A stretch of DNA of 64,000 nucleotides from Knufia peltigerae (Eukaryota > Ascomycota > Eurotiomycetes > Chaetothyriales > Trichomeriaceae), in contig JAPDRN010000113.1 in NCBI GenBank assembly GCA_030247855.1, forward strand, positions 1 through 64,000, read 5' to 3'. Made by a program: the position numbers and the translations under genes. Below, piece by piece: positions 25,303-33,861 of the stretch. Every line of letters begins with the position of its first letter. Position 1 is the stretch's first letter. The notes beneath the pieces were generated by a model. It did not search any database, had not been told where the DNA came from, and saw only the letters and a list, made by a program, of their open reading frames with translations.

Positions 25303-27101
25303 CGCCCTTCCCTCTTTCTACGTTCGTTTTCCAACTGGAACTTGGCTCGCAGCAATGCCCCCGGATCATCCGGTACGCGCCGCATCCACGCCTCTACGGC
25401 CTGCTGTTCCTCACGCTGTTGCGGCGTGCCGCCATCGCCGCGCACTGCTGTTTTGCCGGCTTCACCGGCGCGCGCCTGCTGCAGGGCCTGCTGCATGCGC
25501 TGACGCTGCTGGGCATCGGCCTGCGCCTGGGCCTGCGGGTCGGCCGCCGGCGGCGGCTCCTGCTTTGCCCCCTGCTGGCCGGAACCCCCCGATGCCGGAT
25601 TCTGCTGGCCCTTCTGGTCCTGTGGTTGCTGCTGGCCTTGCTGGCCTTGCTGGCCTTGCTGGCCTTGCTGGTTCTGCTGCTGTCCCTGCTGCGGCTTCTG
25701 CTGCCCCTTGCCCTGCCCCTGGCTGTTGTTCGACGACGACTTGCGCTTGCGCGCGGCGTCGACCACCGCTCGGTTGGCGACGGCGTCGGCCATCTGCGGG
25801 TGGCGCGCCAAGGCCTTGTCGTAGGCGGCGATGGCACCGTCATAGTCGCCCTGGCGGGCAAGCACATTGCCGAGGTTGTACCAGCCCGCATCGCTGTCAA
25901 TGCCTTCGAACTGCTTGCGGGCAGTAGCGAAATCACCTTGACGGTAGGCCTGCACACCCGCAGCCAGGCGCGCATGCTCACGCTGGTCGGCACGTTCCCA
26001 CAACGTGCCCGCTGGTGCAGGTGTCGGCGCGCGCGGCTGCGCCTGCAGCTGCCCGCTCAAGGGCAGAAGACCCACGGCCAGCACCGCCGCCAGCACCGCA
26101 CGGCGGCGGAACGCCAGCAGTGCCAACAGCATCACCGGCGGCAACAACCAATAGCCTTCGTCCTGCCATTGCCGGGCCTGCCCGGGCCGCTCCAGCGCGC
26201 CGCCATCGCTGGCATCCAGCACGTCCAATGCCTGCAGATCGCGATCATCGCTGGCGATGCGCTGGTAACGCCCGCCGCCTGCGGTGGCGACGGCACGCAG
26301 GCTGGTGTCATCCAGCGCGGCCTGTGCGATCTGGCCTTGACCATCGCGGTAGGCGGCGCCGGACGGTGTGCCCAGGCCCAGCACCGACACCTGCAGGCCG
26401 AGACCACGCGCCTGCGTTGCCGCAAGCACCGCCTCGCTGTCGGCCTGGTCGCTGATCAGGAGAATCTGGCCATGCAGGGCACCGGTCTGCCGCAGCAACC
26501 GGACCGCCCAGTCGATGCCACGGTCAGCGCGCTGGCCGTCACGCGGCATCACCTCCGGCGCCAGCGCATCCAGGTACAGCGCCACGTTGGCCGCGTCGTC
26601 GGTCAACGGCGCCACGGTATAGGCGTCTTCGGCATAGACCACCAGACCCACCTGCCCGCCTTGGCGGGCGCGCAGCAACGCACCGATCTTTGCCCGCGCC
26701 TGCAGCAGGCGCGAGGGAGGAAGGTCGGTCGCGGTGATGCGGCTGGAGAGATCCAGCACCACCACCAGCGGCGCGCTGGCCTGATAGACCGGCTGCGCCT
26801 GCTGCCGCCAGCTGGGGCCAGCAAGCGCCAATGTCGCCAGGGTCCAGCCCAGCAGCAGCGCCCATGGCAGGCGCACGCGTCGCTTTCCCTCGCCAGCCAG
26901 CAGGTGCGACAACAGGTGGGCATCGACCGCCTGCCGCCAGGCATCGCTGCGCCGTTGCCGGTATATGGCCACCGCGACGATCAACGGCAGTGCCGCCAAC
27001 ATCCACAACCACTCCGGGCGCAGGAAATGCAGCGCGCTCCACTCGAACGTGCTCCACTCGAACGCGCTCCAGTCGGGCATCTTCAGGAAGGTGGCGCTCA
27101 T
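25299..27101 (-). CDS. batB: BatB/BatC fusion: von Willebrand A domain plus TPR and Gln/Gly-rich tail
   Basis: The 600-residue protein has an N-terminal membrane hairpin (residues 32-50 and 80-95), a periplasmic or cytoplasmic VWA domain (about 110-290), another membrane pair (328-365), then TPR repeats (about 380-450: WYNLGNVLARQGDYDGAIAAY) and a low-complexity tail with a GQQ repeat. BatB and BatC functions are thus fused. The metal-ion site reads DLSSR at residues 117-121, where the classical DxSxS would need Ser at the last position, so metal binding may be weakened. A short in-frame repeat (EWSTF/EWSAL) lies near the N-terminus. Both gene ends overlap their neighbours by four bases. Confidence 0.88.
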   Translation of the reverse strand: MSATFLKMPDWSAFEWSTFEWSALHFLRPEWLWMLAALPLIVAVAIYRQRRSDAWRQAVDAHLLSHLLAGEGKRRVRLPWALLLGWTLATLALAGPSWRQQAQPVYQASAPLVVVLDLSSRITATDLPPSRLLQARAKIGALLRARQGGQVGLVVYAEDAYTVAPLTDDAANVALYLDALAPEVMPRDGQRADRGIDWAVRLLRQTGALHGQILLISDQADSEAVLAATQARGLGLQVSVLGLGTPSGAAYRDGQGQIAQAALDDTSLRAVATAGGGRYQRIASDDRDLQALDVLDASDGGALERPGQARQWQDEGYWLLPPVMLLALLAFRRRAVLAAVLAVGLLPLSGQLQAQPRAPTPAPAGTLWERADQREHARLAAGVQAYRQGDFATARKQFEGIDSDAGWYNLGNVLARQGDYDGAIAAYDKALARHPQMADAVANRAVVDAARKRKSSSNNSQGQGKGQQKPQQGQQQNQQGQQGQQGQQGQQQPQDQKGQQNPASGGSGQQGAKQEPPPAADPQAQAQADAQQRQRMQQALQQARAGEAGKTAVRGDGGTPQQREEQQAVEAWMRRVPDDPGALLRAKFQLENERRKREGR

Positions 27102-28102
27102 CGGCGGCGCTCCGGCCATACCCACGCCAACGCACCCAGCAGCAACGCGACAGCCAGCGGCCACGCATAGCGCTCGTTGCGCGGACGCAGTGTCGGTCCC
27201 TTCGCGGCGATCGGCTCCAGCCGGTCCAGTTCGGCATAGATGCCGACCAGCTGGTCGGTGTCACGCGCACGGAAGAAGCGGCCGCCGGTCATCTCAGCGA
27301 TCCTGCGCAACGTTGCCTCATCCACCGGGTCGCGGTCGGCGGCCACCGGAATGCCGAAGAACCGCGCACTGCCGTCGCTGCCAAAGGCCACGGTGTGCAC
27401 GCGCACGCCTTCGGCACGCGCCAGCTCGGCGGCGCGCAGGGGTTCCAGCACACCGGCGTTGCTGACACCGTCAGTCAGCAGGATCAGTACACGCTGCCCT
27501 TCGGGCTGGCTGCGCAGGCGTTTGACAGCCAGCGCGATGGCATCGCCAATGGCCGTCTCGCGTCCGGCAAGGCCGACCACGCTGTCGCGCAGTTGATCGC
27601 GCACGCTGGACAGATCCGCGGTCAACGGCGTGAGAGTGTAGGCACGGTCACCGAACACCAGCAGGCCGACGCGATCGCCGGCACGACGGTCGAGGAAATC
27701 GGCCAATACTGCCTTGGCAGCGGTCAGGCGCTCCACCGCCTGTGCGCCAAGCACCATGTCCGGCTCGCTCATGCTGCCGGACACGTCCATCGCCAGCATC
27801 ATCTGCCGGCCTTCCTGCGGCGGGGTGATCGCCTCGCCCAGTTGCTGCGGCCGCGCCATCGCCACGCACAGCGCCAGCCAGCCCAACCACAGCAAGCTGC
27901 TGCGCAGCCAGGAAACCCCGATGCGACCGCCACCGGCCAGTGCTTCCAGTTCGGCAGCGGCGTAGGGCACGCGCAACGCGGCGCCCGGGTCGGCACGCCG
28001 TTTCCACGCGTACATCAGGATCGGCAACGGCAGTGCCAGCAGTGCCAGCGGCCACGCCAGCTGCAGATCCGGCCAGGGCCAGTAAGCTGCCAGCGCGCTC
28101 AT
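27098..28102 (-). CDS. batA: BatA: von Willebrand A domain membrane protein
   Basis: The 334-residue protein has a membrane helix near residues 10-27, another at about 60-78, a VWA domain (about 88-270) and a C-terminal helix (RYAWPLAVALLLGALAWVW). The metal-ion site DVSGS (in MLAMDVSGSMSEPDM) is complete, unlike that of BatB next door. VWA domains mediate protein contacts; with MoxR ATPases they act as chaperone adaptors. ATG at 28102 overlaps the upstream stop by four bases, which supports it over the longer open frame. Confidence 0.9.
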   Translation of the reverse strand: MSALAAYWPWPDLQLAWPLALLALPLPILMYAWKRRADPGAALRVPYAAAELEALAGGGRIGVSWLRSSLLWLGWLALCVAMARPQQLGEAITPPQEGRQMMLAMDVSGSMSEPDMVLGAQAVERLTAAKAVLADFLDRRAGDRVGLLVFGDRAYTLTPLTADLSSVRDQLRDSVVGLAGRETAIGDAIALAVKRLRSQPEGQRVLILLTDGVSNAGVLEPLRAAELARAEGVRVHTVAFGSDGSARFFGIPVAADRDPVDEATLRRIAEMTGGRFFRARDTDQLVGIYAELDRLEPIAAKGPTLRPRNERYAWPLAVALLLGALAWVWPERRR

Positions 28103-28548
28103 CGGCGGCGCTCCTGCAGCAACGCCAGGTAGCGCGCCCGTGCCCACGCGCGCACGTCGGCCACGGCAGCGGCATCCACGCTTGGACGATACGCGCCCTC
28201 GGCCAGCAGGTTGCGCTGCGCAGGCGGCAGGGTGTCCTTGGGATCGACATGCTGCCACCACGCGTCATCGCGCAGTGCTTCGCTGCCGGGTCGCGCCTGA
28301 CGCGCCGCACGCCGCAGCAGACTGGCGATGGCCACCAGCTCCGACGGCGCTCCGTTCACTGCCGCAATCTCCTGATCGAACACACGCACCCACTGTTGGC
28401 GACGACGACGACGACGCCAGACCACCGCAGCAACGATCGCCAGCACCAGCAGGAACAGGGCGATCAGCATCAGCCAACCGGGAGCCGGCGGCCACCACGA
28501 GGGCGAAGCCGGCAACTGCACATCACGCAGTGGCAGGGAGGCACTCAT
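28099..28548 (-). CDS. DUF4381 small membrane protein of the Bat operon
   Basis: The 149-residue protein has one membrane helix (about 24-46), then a run of six arginines, then a soluble helical part. It matches DUF4381, a family found between DUF58 and BatA genes. Its function is unknown; position suggests a structural subunit of the MoxR/Bat complex. Four-base overlaps with both neighbours indicate strict co-translation. Confidence 0.85.
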   Translation of the reverse strand: MSASLPLRDVQLPASPSWWPPAPGWLMLIALFLLVLAIVAAVVWRRRRRRQQWVRVFDQEIAAVNGAPSELVAIASLLRRAARQARPGSEALRDDAWWQHVDPKDTLPPAQRNLLAEGAYRPSVDAAAVADVRAWARARYLALLQERRR

Positions 28549-29474
28549 GCCGGCACCTCCGTCGCTACCGGTGCCAGCCAGGCGTCGCTGGCCGCATCGG
28601 TGGACAGCACCTGCACATCGACGCGACGCGCGGCGAGCTGGCTGCGCAGCTGCTGCAGGGGTTCAACAAAATGCGCTTGCCAGTGTGCCTGTACATCGCT
28701 GCGGCGCAGGTCCAGGCCGATGCGCTGCTGTGCGGCGAGAAACTGCAGCGGCGCCGCTGGCGGTTGCAGCTCCAGCGGATCGACCAGCAGCAGCAGACTC
28801 AAGTCATGATGCTGGGCCAATGCGCTCCAGCGCGCTGGCGGAATGCGAAGCGCCTGCTGCGGATCGGCCAGTACCAGCATCCGCGCGCCCGGGCGCAGCA
28901 CCCGCCCGGCATGGTCCAGCGCGCGCTCCAGGCCGAGGTCATCGGCCGGTGGCTGCGCGTACCAGCGCGTGAGCGCATCGAGTACGCGCAGTACGCCACG
29001 TGCACCGCCGGCCGGCGTGATCGGTGCTTCGCGATCACTGCCGCGCAGTGCACCGATGCGGTCGCCGCGCCGCTGTGCAGACCATGCCGCAACGGCGCCG
29101 GCGCGCGCTGCCTGCACCGATTTGAAGCGCACTCGGGTGCCGAAATACAGCGCAGGCGACGTATCGGCAACGATCAGGGTGACGCGCTCGCGTTCTGCCT
29201 GGAACAGTTTGGTATGCGTGCGACCGGTGCGGGCAGTGACGCGCCAGTCGATGTGGCGCGCGTCGTCGCCCGCCACGTATTCGCGTGACTCTGCATATTC
29301 CATGCCGCGTCCGCGCAGCGGCGACGGCGCTTGCCCGGCGCTGCCCGCTCGCCCTCGACGAGGCGGCGGCGGGCGCTGCGCCAGGCGGCGCAATGCCACC
29401 AGCTCGGCCAGCTGCGGTCGCAGACCATCGCCTTCGCTGGTACCCGGAGCAGGTCCGTTGGTCGTGCCAGTCAT
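28545..29474 (-). CDS. DUF58 domain protein of the MoxR/Bat operon
   Basis: The 309-residue protein carries the DUF58 signature: RGMEYAESREYVAGDDARHI followed by DWRVTART, at about residues 56-83. The following part resembles a VWA-like fold (VTLIVADTSPAL). DUF58 proteins almost always occur beside MoxR ATPases, but no biochemical activity is agreed. No membrane segment is visible, so it is probably cytoplasmic. It starts eight bases after the moxR stop. Confidence 0.88.
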   Translation of the reverse strand: MTGTTNGPAPGTSEGDGLRPQLAELVALRRLAQRPPPPRRGRAGSAGQAPSPLRGRGMEYAESREYVAGDDARHIDWRVTARTGRTHTKLFQAERERVTLIVADTSPALYFGTRVRFKSVQAARAGAVAAWSAQRRGDRIGALRGSDREAPITPAGGARGVLRVLDALTRWYAQPPADDLGLERALDHAGRVLRPGARMLVLADPQQALRIPPARWSALAQHHDLSLLLLVDPLELQPPAAPLQFLAAQQRIGLDLRRSDVQAHWQAHFVEPLQQLRSQLAARRVDVQVLSTDAASDAWLAPVATEVPA

Positions 29475-29482
29475 GCGCGCAC

Positions 29483-30508
29483 TCAGGGTGCCGGTACCCG
29501 GGCCAGCAGCTCCTGCACCAAGCGCTCACCATCCCACCCTTCGGCGACGGCTTCATAGCTGGGCAGGACCCGGTGGCGCAGCACATCGGCGGCCACGGCA
29601 CGCACGTCGTCGGGGGTGACGAAATCACGCCCTGCCAACCACGCCCGCGCCCGTGCGCACCGTTCCAGTGCGATGGAGCCACGGGGGCTGGCGCCCCAGG
29701 CAATACGGCGCGCCAGCGAGGCCTCGTAGCGCGAAGGGTCGCGCGAAGCCAGTACCAGCTCGATCAGATAGCGCTCCAGCGCGGGGGCCATGTGCAGCTC
29801 CAGCACCTCGCGGCGCGCGTCGAAGACATCCTGCATCGGCAGTTTTTCCGGCGCCGCTGCGGCCTCACCAAGCGCACCCCGGGCACGCTCGCGGGCCAGC
29901 CGCAGGATCTCCGACTCGGCCGCCTGGTCCGGATAACCAATGCGTACATGCATCAGGAATCGATCCAGCTGCGCTTCCGGCAGCGGGAAGGTGCCTTCCT
30001 GCTCGATCGGGTTCTGCGTGGCCATCACCAGGAACAGCGATGGCAGCGCATAGGTATGGCGACCGACGGTGACCTGGCGCTCGCCCATGGCTTCCAGCAG
30101 CGCGGACTGCACCTTGGCCGGCGCGCGGTTGATTTCATCGGCCAGCAGGATCGGATGGAAGATCGGCCCCGGCACGAACTCGAAACGGCCTTCCTGCGGG
30201 CGCCAGATCTCGGTACCGGTCAGGTCCGAAGGCAGCAGGTCCGGGGTGAACTGCACACGTGCAAAGTCTGCTTCCAGCCGCGCTGCCAAGGCCCGGATGG
30301 CCGTGGTCTTGGCCAGGCCCGGCGCACCTTCCACCAGCAGGTGGCCATCGGCCAGCAAGGCGATCAGCAAGCGTTCGACCAGCGCCGCCTGGCCAACGAT
30401 CTCGGCCGACAGTGCATCGCGCAGGTTGCTGAAGGCCGCATGCAGTCGCGAGGTGACGGGGGCAGGCGGCGGAGAAATGGATTCGGGCATCGGCGGAGGC
30501 AGGTTCAT
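29483..30508 (-). CDS. MoxR-family AAA+ ATPase
   Basis: The 341-residue cytoplasmic ATPase has Walker A GAPGLAKTT (residues 61-69), Walker B ILLADEINRAP, and the MoxR hallmark MATQNPIEQEGTFPLPEAQL. A lid domain follows with the sensor Arg. MoxR proteins act as chaperones that mature protein complexes, working with VWA-domain partners, here BatA and BatB. I chose ATG at 30508; a second Met six codons in (30490) is equally possible, since neither has a strong ribosome site. It is the first gene of the operon, with a SMAG repeat and pilQ terminator upstream. Confidence 0.92.
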   Translation of the reverse strand: MNLPPPMPESISPPPAPVTSRLHAAFSNLRDALSAEIVGQAALVERLLIALLADGHLLVEGAPGLAKTTAIRALAARLEADFARVQFTPDLLPSDLTGTEIWRPQEGRFEFVPGPIFHPILLADEINRAPAKVQSALLEAMGERQVTVGRHTYALPSLFLVMATQNPIEQEGTFPLPEAQLDRFLMHVRIGYPDQAAESEILRLARERARGALGEAAAAPEKLPMQDVFDARREVLELHMAPALERYLIELVLASRDPSRYEASLARRIAWGASPRGSIALERCARARAWLAGRDFVTPDDVRAVAADVLRHRVLPSYEAVAEGWDGERLVQELLARVPAP

Positions 30509-30596
30509 GGGGGCCTTTGACCGGCGCGGGATGGCTCGGGTTCCCCACATCATCGCAGGCCATCCGGCTGCTGGCATCAAGAACGGCTGAACAGCC

Positions 30597-30618
30597 TCCA
30601 CGCATGGCGTGGATCTAC
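30597..30618. repeat. SMAG palindrome upstream of moxR
   Basis: TCCACGCATGGCGTGGA pairs around CATG and is followed by a CTAC foot. It separates moxR from pilQ. Confidence 0.8.
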
Positions 30619-30633
30619 CTGGGCAAACGACGC

Positions 30634-30654
30634 GGGGCCGCACGTGGCGGCCCC
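30634..30654 (-). terminator. Terminator after pilQ
   Basis: GGGGCCGC and GCGGCCCC pair around ACGTG, 26 bases past the pilQ stop. The T-tract on the minus strand is weak (gtcgttt). Confidence 0.6.
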
Positions 30655-30679
30655 GGTCGGATGCAACAGGTGCAACGTC

Positions 30680-32650
30680 TCAGTTCTGGCGCGCCACGCG
30701 CAGGACCTTCGGGGTCACGAACACCAGCAGTTCGGCCTTGTCCTTGTTGCGACCGCGCTTCTTGAACAGGTTGCCGAGGAACGGCACGTCGCCCAGGAAC
30801 GGCACCTTGCTGACACTGTTGCGGTCGGTGAATTCATACACGCCGCCGATCACCACGGTCTGGCCATCTTCCACCAGCACGGCGGTATTGACCTCGCGGC
30901 GGTTGATGGACGGCACGGTACCGTAGCCCTGCAGCTGGATCAGCTGATCGACCTCGTCCTTCTTCACCGCCATGTTGAGGAATACGCGGTTGTCGTTGGT
31001 GATGGTCGGTGTGACCTTCAGCTCCAGCACCACTTCCTTGAACTGGACGTTCGGGGTGGCTACACCGCCAGCGCCGCCGCCACTGATGGTGACATAGCCG
31101 ATTTCCTTGCCCTGCTTGATCAGCGCCTCGCGCTGATTGGTGGTCACTACGCGCGGATTGGAAATCACTTCACCACGCGACTCTTCCTGCATGGCGGACA
31201 ATTCCACATCAAGCAGATAGCCTGCGTTGAGGATGGACAGCGCCAGCGAACCAGGATTGCTGGCCGTTGCCACCGGCAGGTTCCAGTTCAGGCCGCGGGT
31301 GATGGCCGAACCGACCGAAACCGGCGGTGGACCCACGCGGCCACCGGCGATCCAGTCGCGCTCAGCCTTCGCGTTGGTGCTGGCGGTGTCCACCTGCGAT
31401 TCGCGGGTCTTCCGATTGGCCTCAAGGTCGCCGCTGAAGTAGACGTTGTCACGGCTGCCGCTGATGCCGAACTTGGCGCCCAGCTCGCGCGCGAACGTGT
31501 CGGTGGCGATGACGATGCGTGCTTCGATCAGCACCTGGTCGACCGGGCGGTCGATCACGTTGATCAACTCGCGCATGCGCGCGATCTTCTTCGGAATGTC
31601 GCTGATCATCAGCGTGTTGGTGCGCTCGTCAGCGACGATGCGGCCACGTGCCGAGAGGAATCCGCTTTCTTCCTGCGAACTGCCACCACCACCACCGCCG
31701 CCGCCGCCACCGCCACCGATGCCCTTGGCCTCGGTCAGCGCTTTGAAGATCTGCGTGGCGCTGTGGTAGTTGATCTGGACGTAGTCGGTCATCAGATCTT
31801 CGCGGTTCTCGATGGCGATGCGCGCGTCTTCCTTCTCCTGCTCGAACTTGGCCAGCTCGGACTGCGGCGCAACCCATACCACGCTGCCGTCACGACGCTT
31901 GTCCAGGCCCTTGGCGCGCAGCACGATATCCAGCGCCTGGTCCCACGGCACGTTGACCAGGCGCAGGGTCACATTGCCCTGCACCGAGTCGGAGGCCACC
32001 ACGTTCAGATTCGACTCTTCGGCAATCAACTGCAGCACGGTGCGCACGGGCACGTCCTGGAAGTTGAAGGTCACCGGCTTGCCGGCGAAGCCGCGCTGCG
32101 GCACGCCCTTGGCGGCCTGGGTCACGCTGCCGGCAGTGACTGCGCCGACGGCGGCCTGCGCCTGCCGTGGGCTGATCTCCACCACATACTCGTTGCCACT
32201 CTGGTAAGCCAGAGACTCGACCGGACCACCCGTGCTCAGCACCAGCTGGGTGCCGGCCCCGGACGGCTTGGCGTCGATGCGCTGCACCGGGGTGGCGAAG
32301 TCGGTGACGTTCATCGGCTTCTGCAGATTGGCCGGCAGGCGTGCGTTGCCGACATCGACAACCACGCTGTTGCCCTGGCTGCGCAGGTCGGGCATTGCGC
32401 CCTGGCCGTCGAACTGCAGGATCAGACGGCCCGCGCCGTCATCGCCACGCTTGAAGTCGATGCGTGCGACCGAAAGGCCTGCCGGCGCAGCGGCCGGCGT
32501 CGCCGCCAGCGCAGTGCCGGTCGGCTTTTCCGACGGTGCGGCGGCCAGCGCCGGAGCGCAGGCCAGCATCAACGCGACTCCCAGCGCGCTGATGCGGTTC
32601 AAGGTAGAGCGCCGGATGGGACGCAGCCCCTTGGCTTGGTGAAAGGTCAT
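30680..32650 (-). CDS. pilQ: Type IV pilus secretin PilQ
   Basis: The 656-residue protein forms the outer-membrane channel through which the type IV pilus exits. A signal peptide ends near residue 38 (PALAAA). Then come an AMIN domain (about 60-150), a secretin STN domain (about 205-260, with AEESNLNVVASDSV), an N1-type domain with a run of 12 glycines around residues 310-322, and the secretin core (about 420-650) with the signature VPFLGDVPFLGNLFKKR. Only one clear AMIN domain is visible, which accounts for the modest length. It is the last gene of pilMNOPQ, 21 bases after pilP. Confidence 0.95.
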   Translation of the reverse strand: MTFHQAKGLRPIRRSTLNRISALGVALMLACAPALAAAPSEKPTGTALAATPAAAPAGLSVARIDFKRGDDGAGRLILQFDGQGAMPDLRSQGNSVVVDVGNARLPANLQKPMNVTDFATPVQRIDAKPSGAGTQLVLSTGGPVESLAYQSGNEYVVEISPRQAQAAVGAVTAGSVTQAAKGVPQRGFAGKPVTFNFQDVPVRTVLQLIAEESNLNVVASDSVQGNVTLRLVNVPWDQALDIVLRAKGLDKRRDGSVVWVAPQSELAKFEQEKEDARIAIENREDLMTDYVQINYHSATQIFKALTEAKGIGGGGGGGGGGGGSSQEESGFLSARGRIVADERTNTLMISDIPKKIARMRELINVIDRPVDQVLIEARIVIATDTFARELGAKFGISGSRDNVYFSGDLEANRKTRESQVDTASTNAKAERDWIAGGRVGPPPVSVGSAITRGLNWNLPVATASNPGSLALSILNAGYLLDVELSAMQEESRGEVISNPRVVTTNQREALIKQGKEIGYVTISGGGAGGVATPNVQFKEVVLELKVTPTITNDNRVFLNMAVKKDEVDQLIQLQGYGTVPSINRREVNTAVLVEDGQTVVIGGVYEFTDRNSVSKVPFLGDVPFLGNLFKKRGRNKDKAELLVFVTPKVLRVARQN

Positions 32651-32671
32651 CGTGCTATCCCCAGTAAACGA

Positions 32672-33208
32672 TCATTGATCTTCCAGCGCGAGCGTTGCTG
32701 GACGTTCCAGCCAGCCACCCGCGCCATCCGGCACCAGTTCGATCAGCTCCACGCGGTCTTCGAAGACCGCAGTGACCCGCCCGTCGCTCTGCCCCAGGTA
32801 ACCGCCGGGACGCACCCGATAGGTCACCTTGTCCGGCCCCATCACCAGCGCCACAGTGCCGGCGCCTGTTCCGATGGTGCCGACCATGTCCAGCGCGTCC
32901 AGCGGGAAGCCTTCCATCGGCTCCTTGCGCCGGTTCGGATCTGGCCGCAGTCCCCCATTCCCCTGCTGCGGGTTGGTCCAGGCATCGGTGAACGGATCGC
33001 GCATGCCCTGCGCGGAGTATTCGAAGGTCTCGAACTGCTGCATCACCGGCAGCGGCTCCAGCGGCTGCGCCGGTCGCGCACGCTCGCTCTCGACCCACTT
33101 TTCCAGATTGGGTGCATCACCTGGCGTGCTGGTCACGCCGCGGCCACAGGCAGCCAGCAGCAGCACCGTCAACGCCATCCCACCACGTGCAATGAAGGAA
33201 CGGATCAC
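32672..33208 (-). CDS. pilP: Type IV pilus assembly lipoprotein PilP
   Basis: The 178-residue inner-membrane lipoprotein has a lipobox LLAAC with Cys21. An unstructured part follows (about 25-100, with FEYSAQGMRDPF, the conserved pre-domain motif), then a small beta domain (105-170: LDMVGTIGTGAGTVALVMG) that binds PilQ. Its role is to link the PilMNO platform with the secretin. It overlaps pilO by four bases. Confidence 0.93.
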   Translation of the reverse strand: MIRSFIARGGMALTVLLLAACGRGVTSTPGDAPNLEKWVESERARPAQPLEPLPVMQQFETFEYSAQGMRDPFTDAWTNPQQGNGGLRPDPNRRKEPMEGFPLDALDMVGTIGTGAGTVALVMGPDKVTYRVRPGGYLGQSDGRVTAVFEDRVELIELVPDGAGGWLERPATLALEDQ

Positions 33209-33861
33209 TTCTTTTCCTCCTTGCCCGCTTCAGCCTTCTGCTGTTCGGCGACCTCGGCCTCGTCCAGGTAACGGTAGGTCTTGACCGTACCGGACAGTTC
33301 CAGGGCTCCGGCGCGGATGTTGCCGCCGGTCTTGTTCTTGGGCTTGAGGTTGATGTCGTGCATGGTCAGGATCACCACCCGCGGCAACGAGGCCACGCCA
33401 CTGACGAAGGCGCCGAACTGGTGGTAGCTGCCCACCATCCGCAGCTTGATCGGCTTCTCGGCGTAGAACTCCTTGATCTGCTCCTGTTCGGGTTCGAACA
33501 ACTCGTTGGACAGGCCGCTGGACAGCGCGGTCTGCGAGATGTCGATGATCAGATCAGGCATCTCGGTCTTGCTGGGCAGCTGCCGCAGCATCTGCTGCAG
33601 CACCTGCTCCATCTGCGCCAGCTGCTGCTTCAGCGGCTCCAGGTTGACCGCACGTTCCTGTTCCTTGGTGAATTGGGCACGCAGCTCGGTTTCCCGCGAT
33701 TCCAGGCCCGCAAGCTCCTCGCGCTTGCCGCTGATCAGCAGCATCCAGAGCACGAACATGATCACCACGGCAATCAGCGAGCAGAACACGATCTTCGCGT
33801 TCCTCGGCCAGTTGCCGATGTCGTTGAAGTCCAGGTTCTTGATGTCGACTTTCTTGCTCAT
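33205..33861 (-). CDS. pilO: Type IV pilus inner-membrane protein PilO
   Basis: The 218-residue protein has a short cytoplasmic start (MSKKVDIKNLDFNDIGNWPR), one membrane helix (about 25-43), a coiled coil (45-95) and a ferredoxin-like periplasmic domain. It pairs with PilN and PilP in the alignment complex. The C-terminus is a charged Lys/Glu tail. Four-base overlaps with pilN and pilP show translational coupling. Confidence 0.93.
   Translation of the reverse strand: MSKKVDIKNLDFNDIGNWPRNAKIVFCSLIAVVIMFVLWMLLISGKREELAGLESRETELRAQFTKEQERAVNLEPLKQQLAQMEQVLQQMLRQLPSKTEMPDLIIDISQTALSSGLSNELFEPEQEQIKEFYAEKPIKLRMVGSYHQFGAFVSGVASLPRVVILTMHDINLKPKNKTGGNIRAGALELSGTVKTYRYLDEAEVAEQQKAEAGKEEKK

Noticed and set aside
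25630..25675. Possible CRISPR-like array from regular 9-base repeats
   Set aside because: The repeat is a coding Gln/Gly tandem within batB with no spacers.
30644..33271. 875-codon plus-strand frame opposite pilQ and pilP
   Set aside because: Mirror frame; the minus strand has clear pilus domains.
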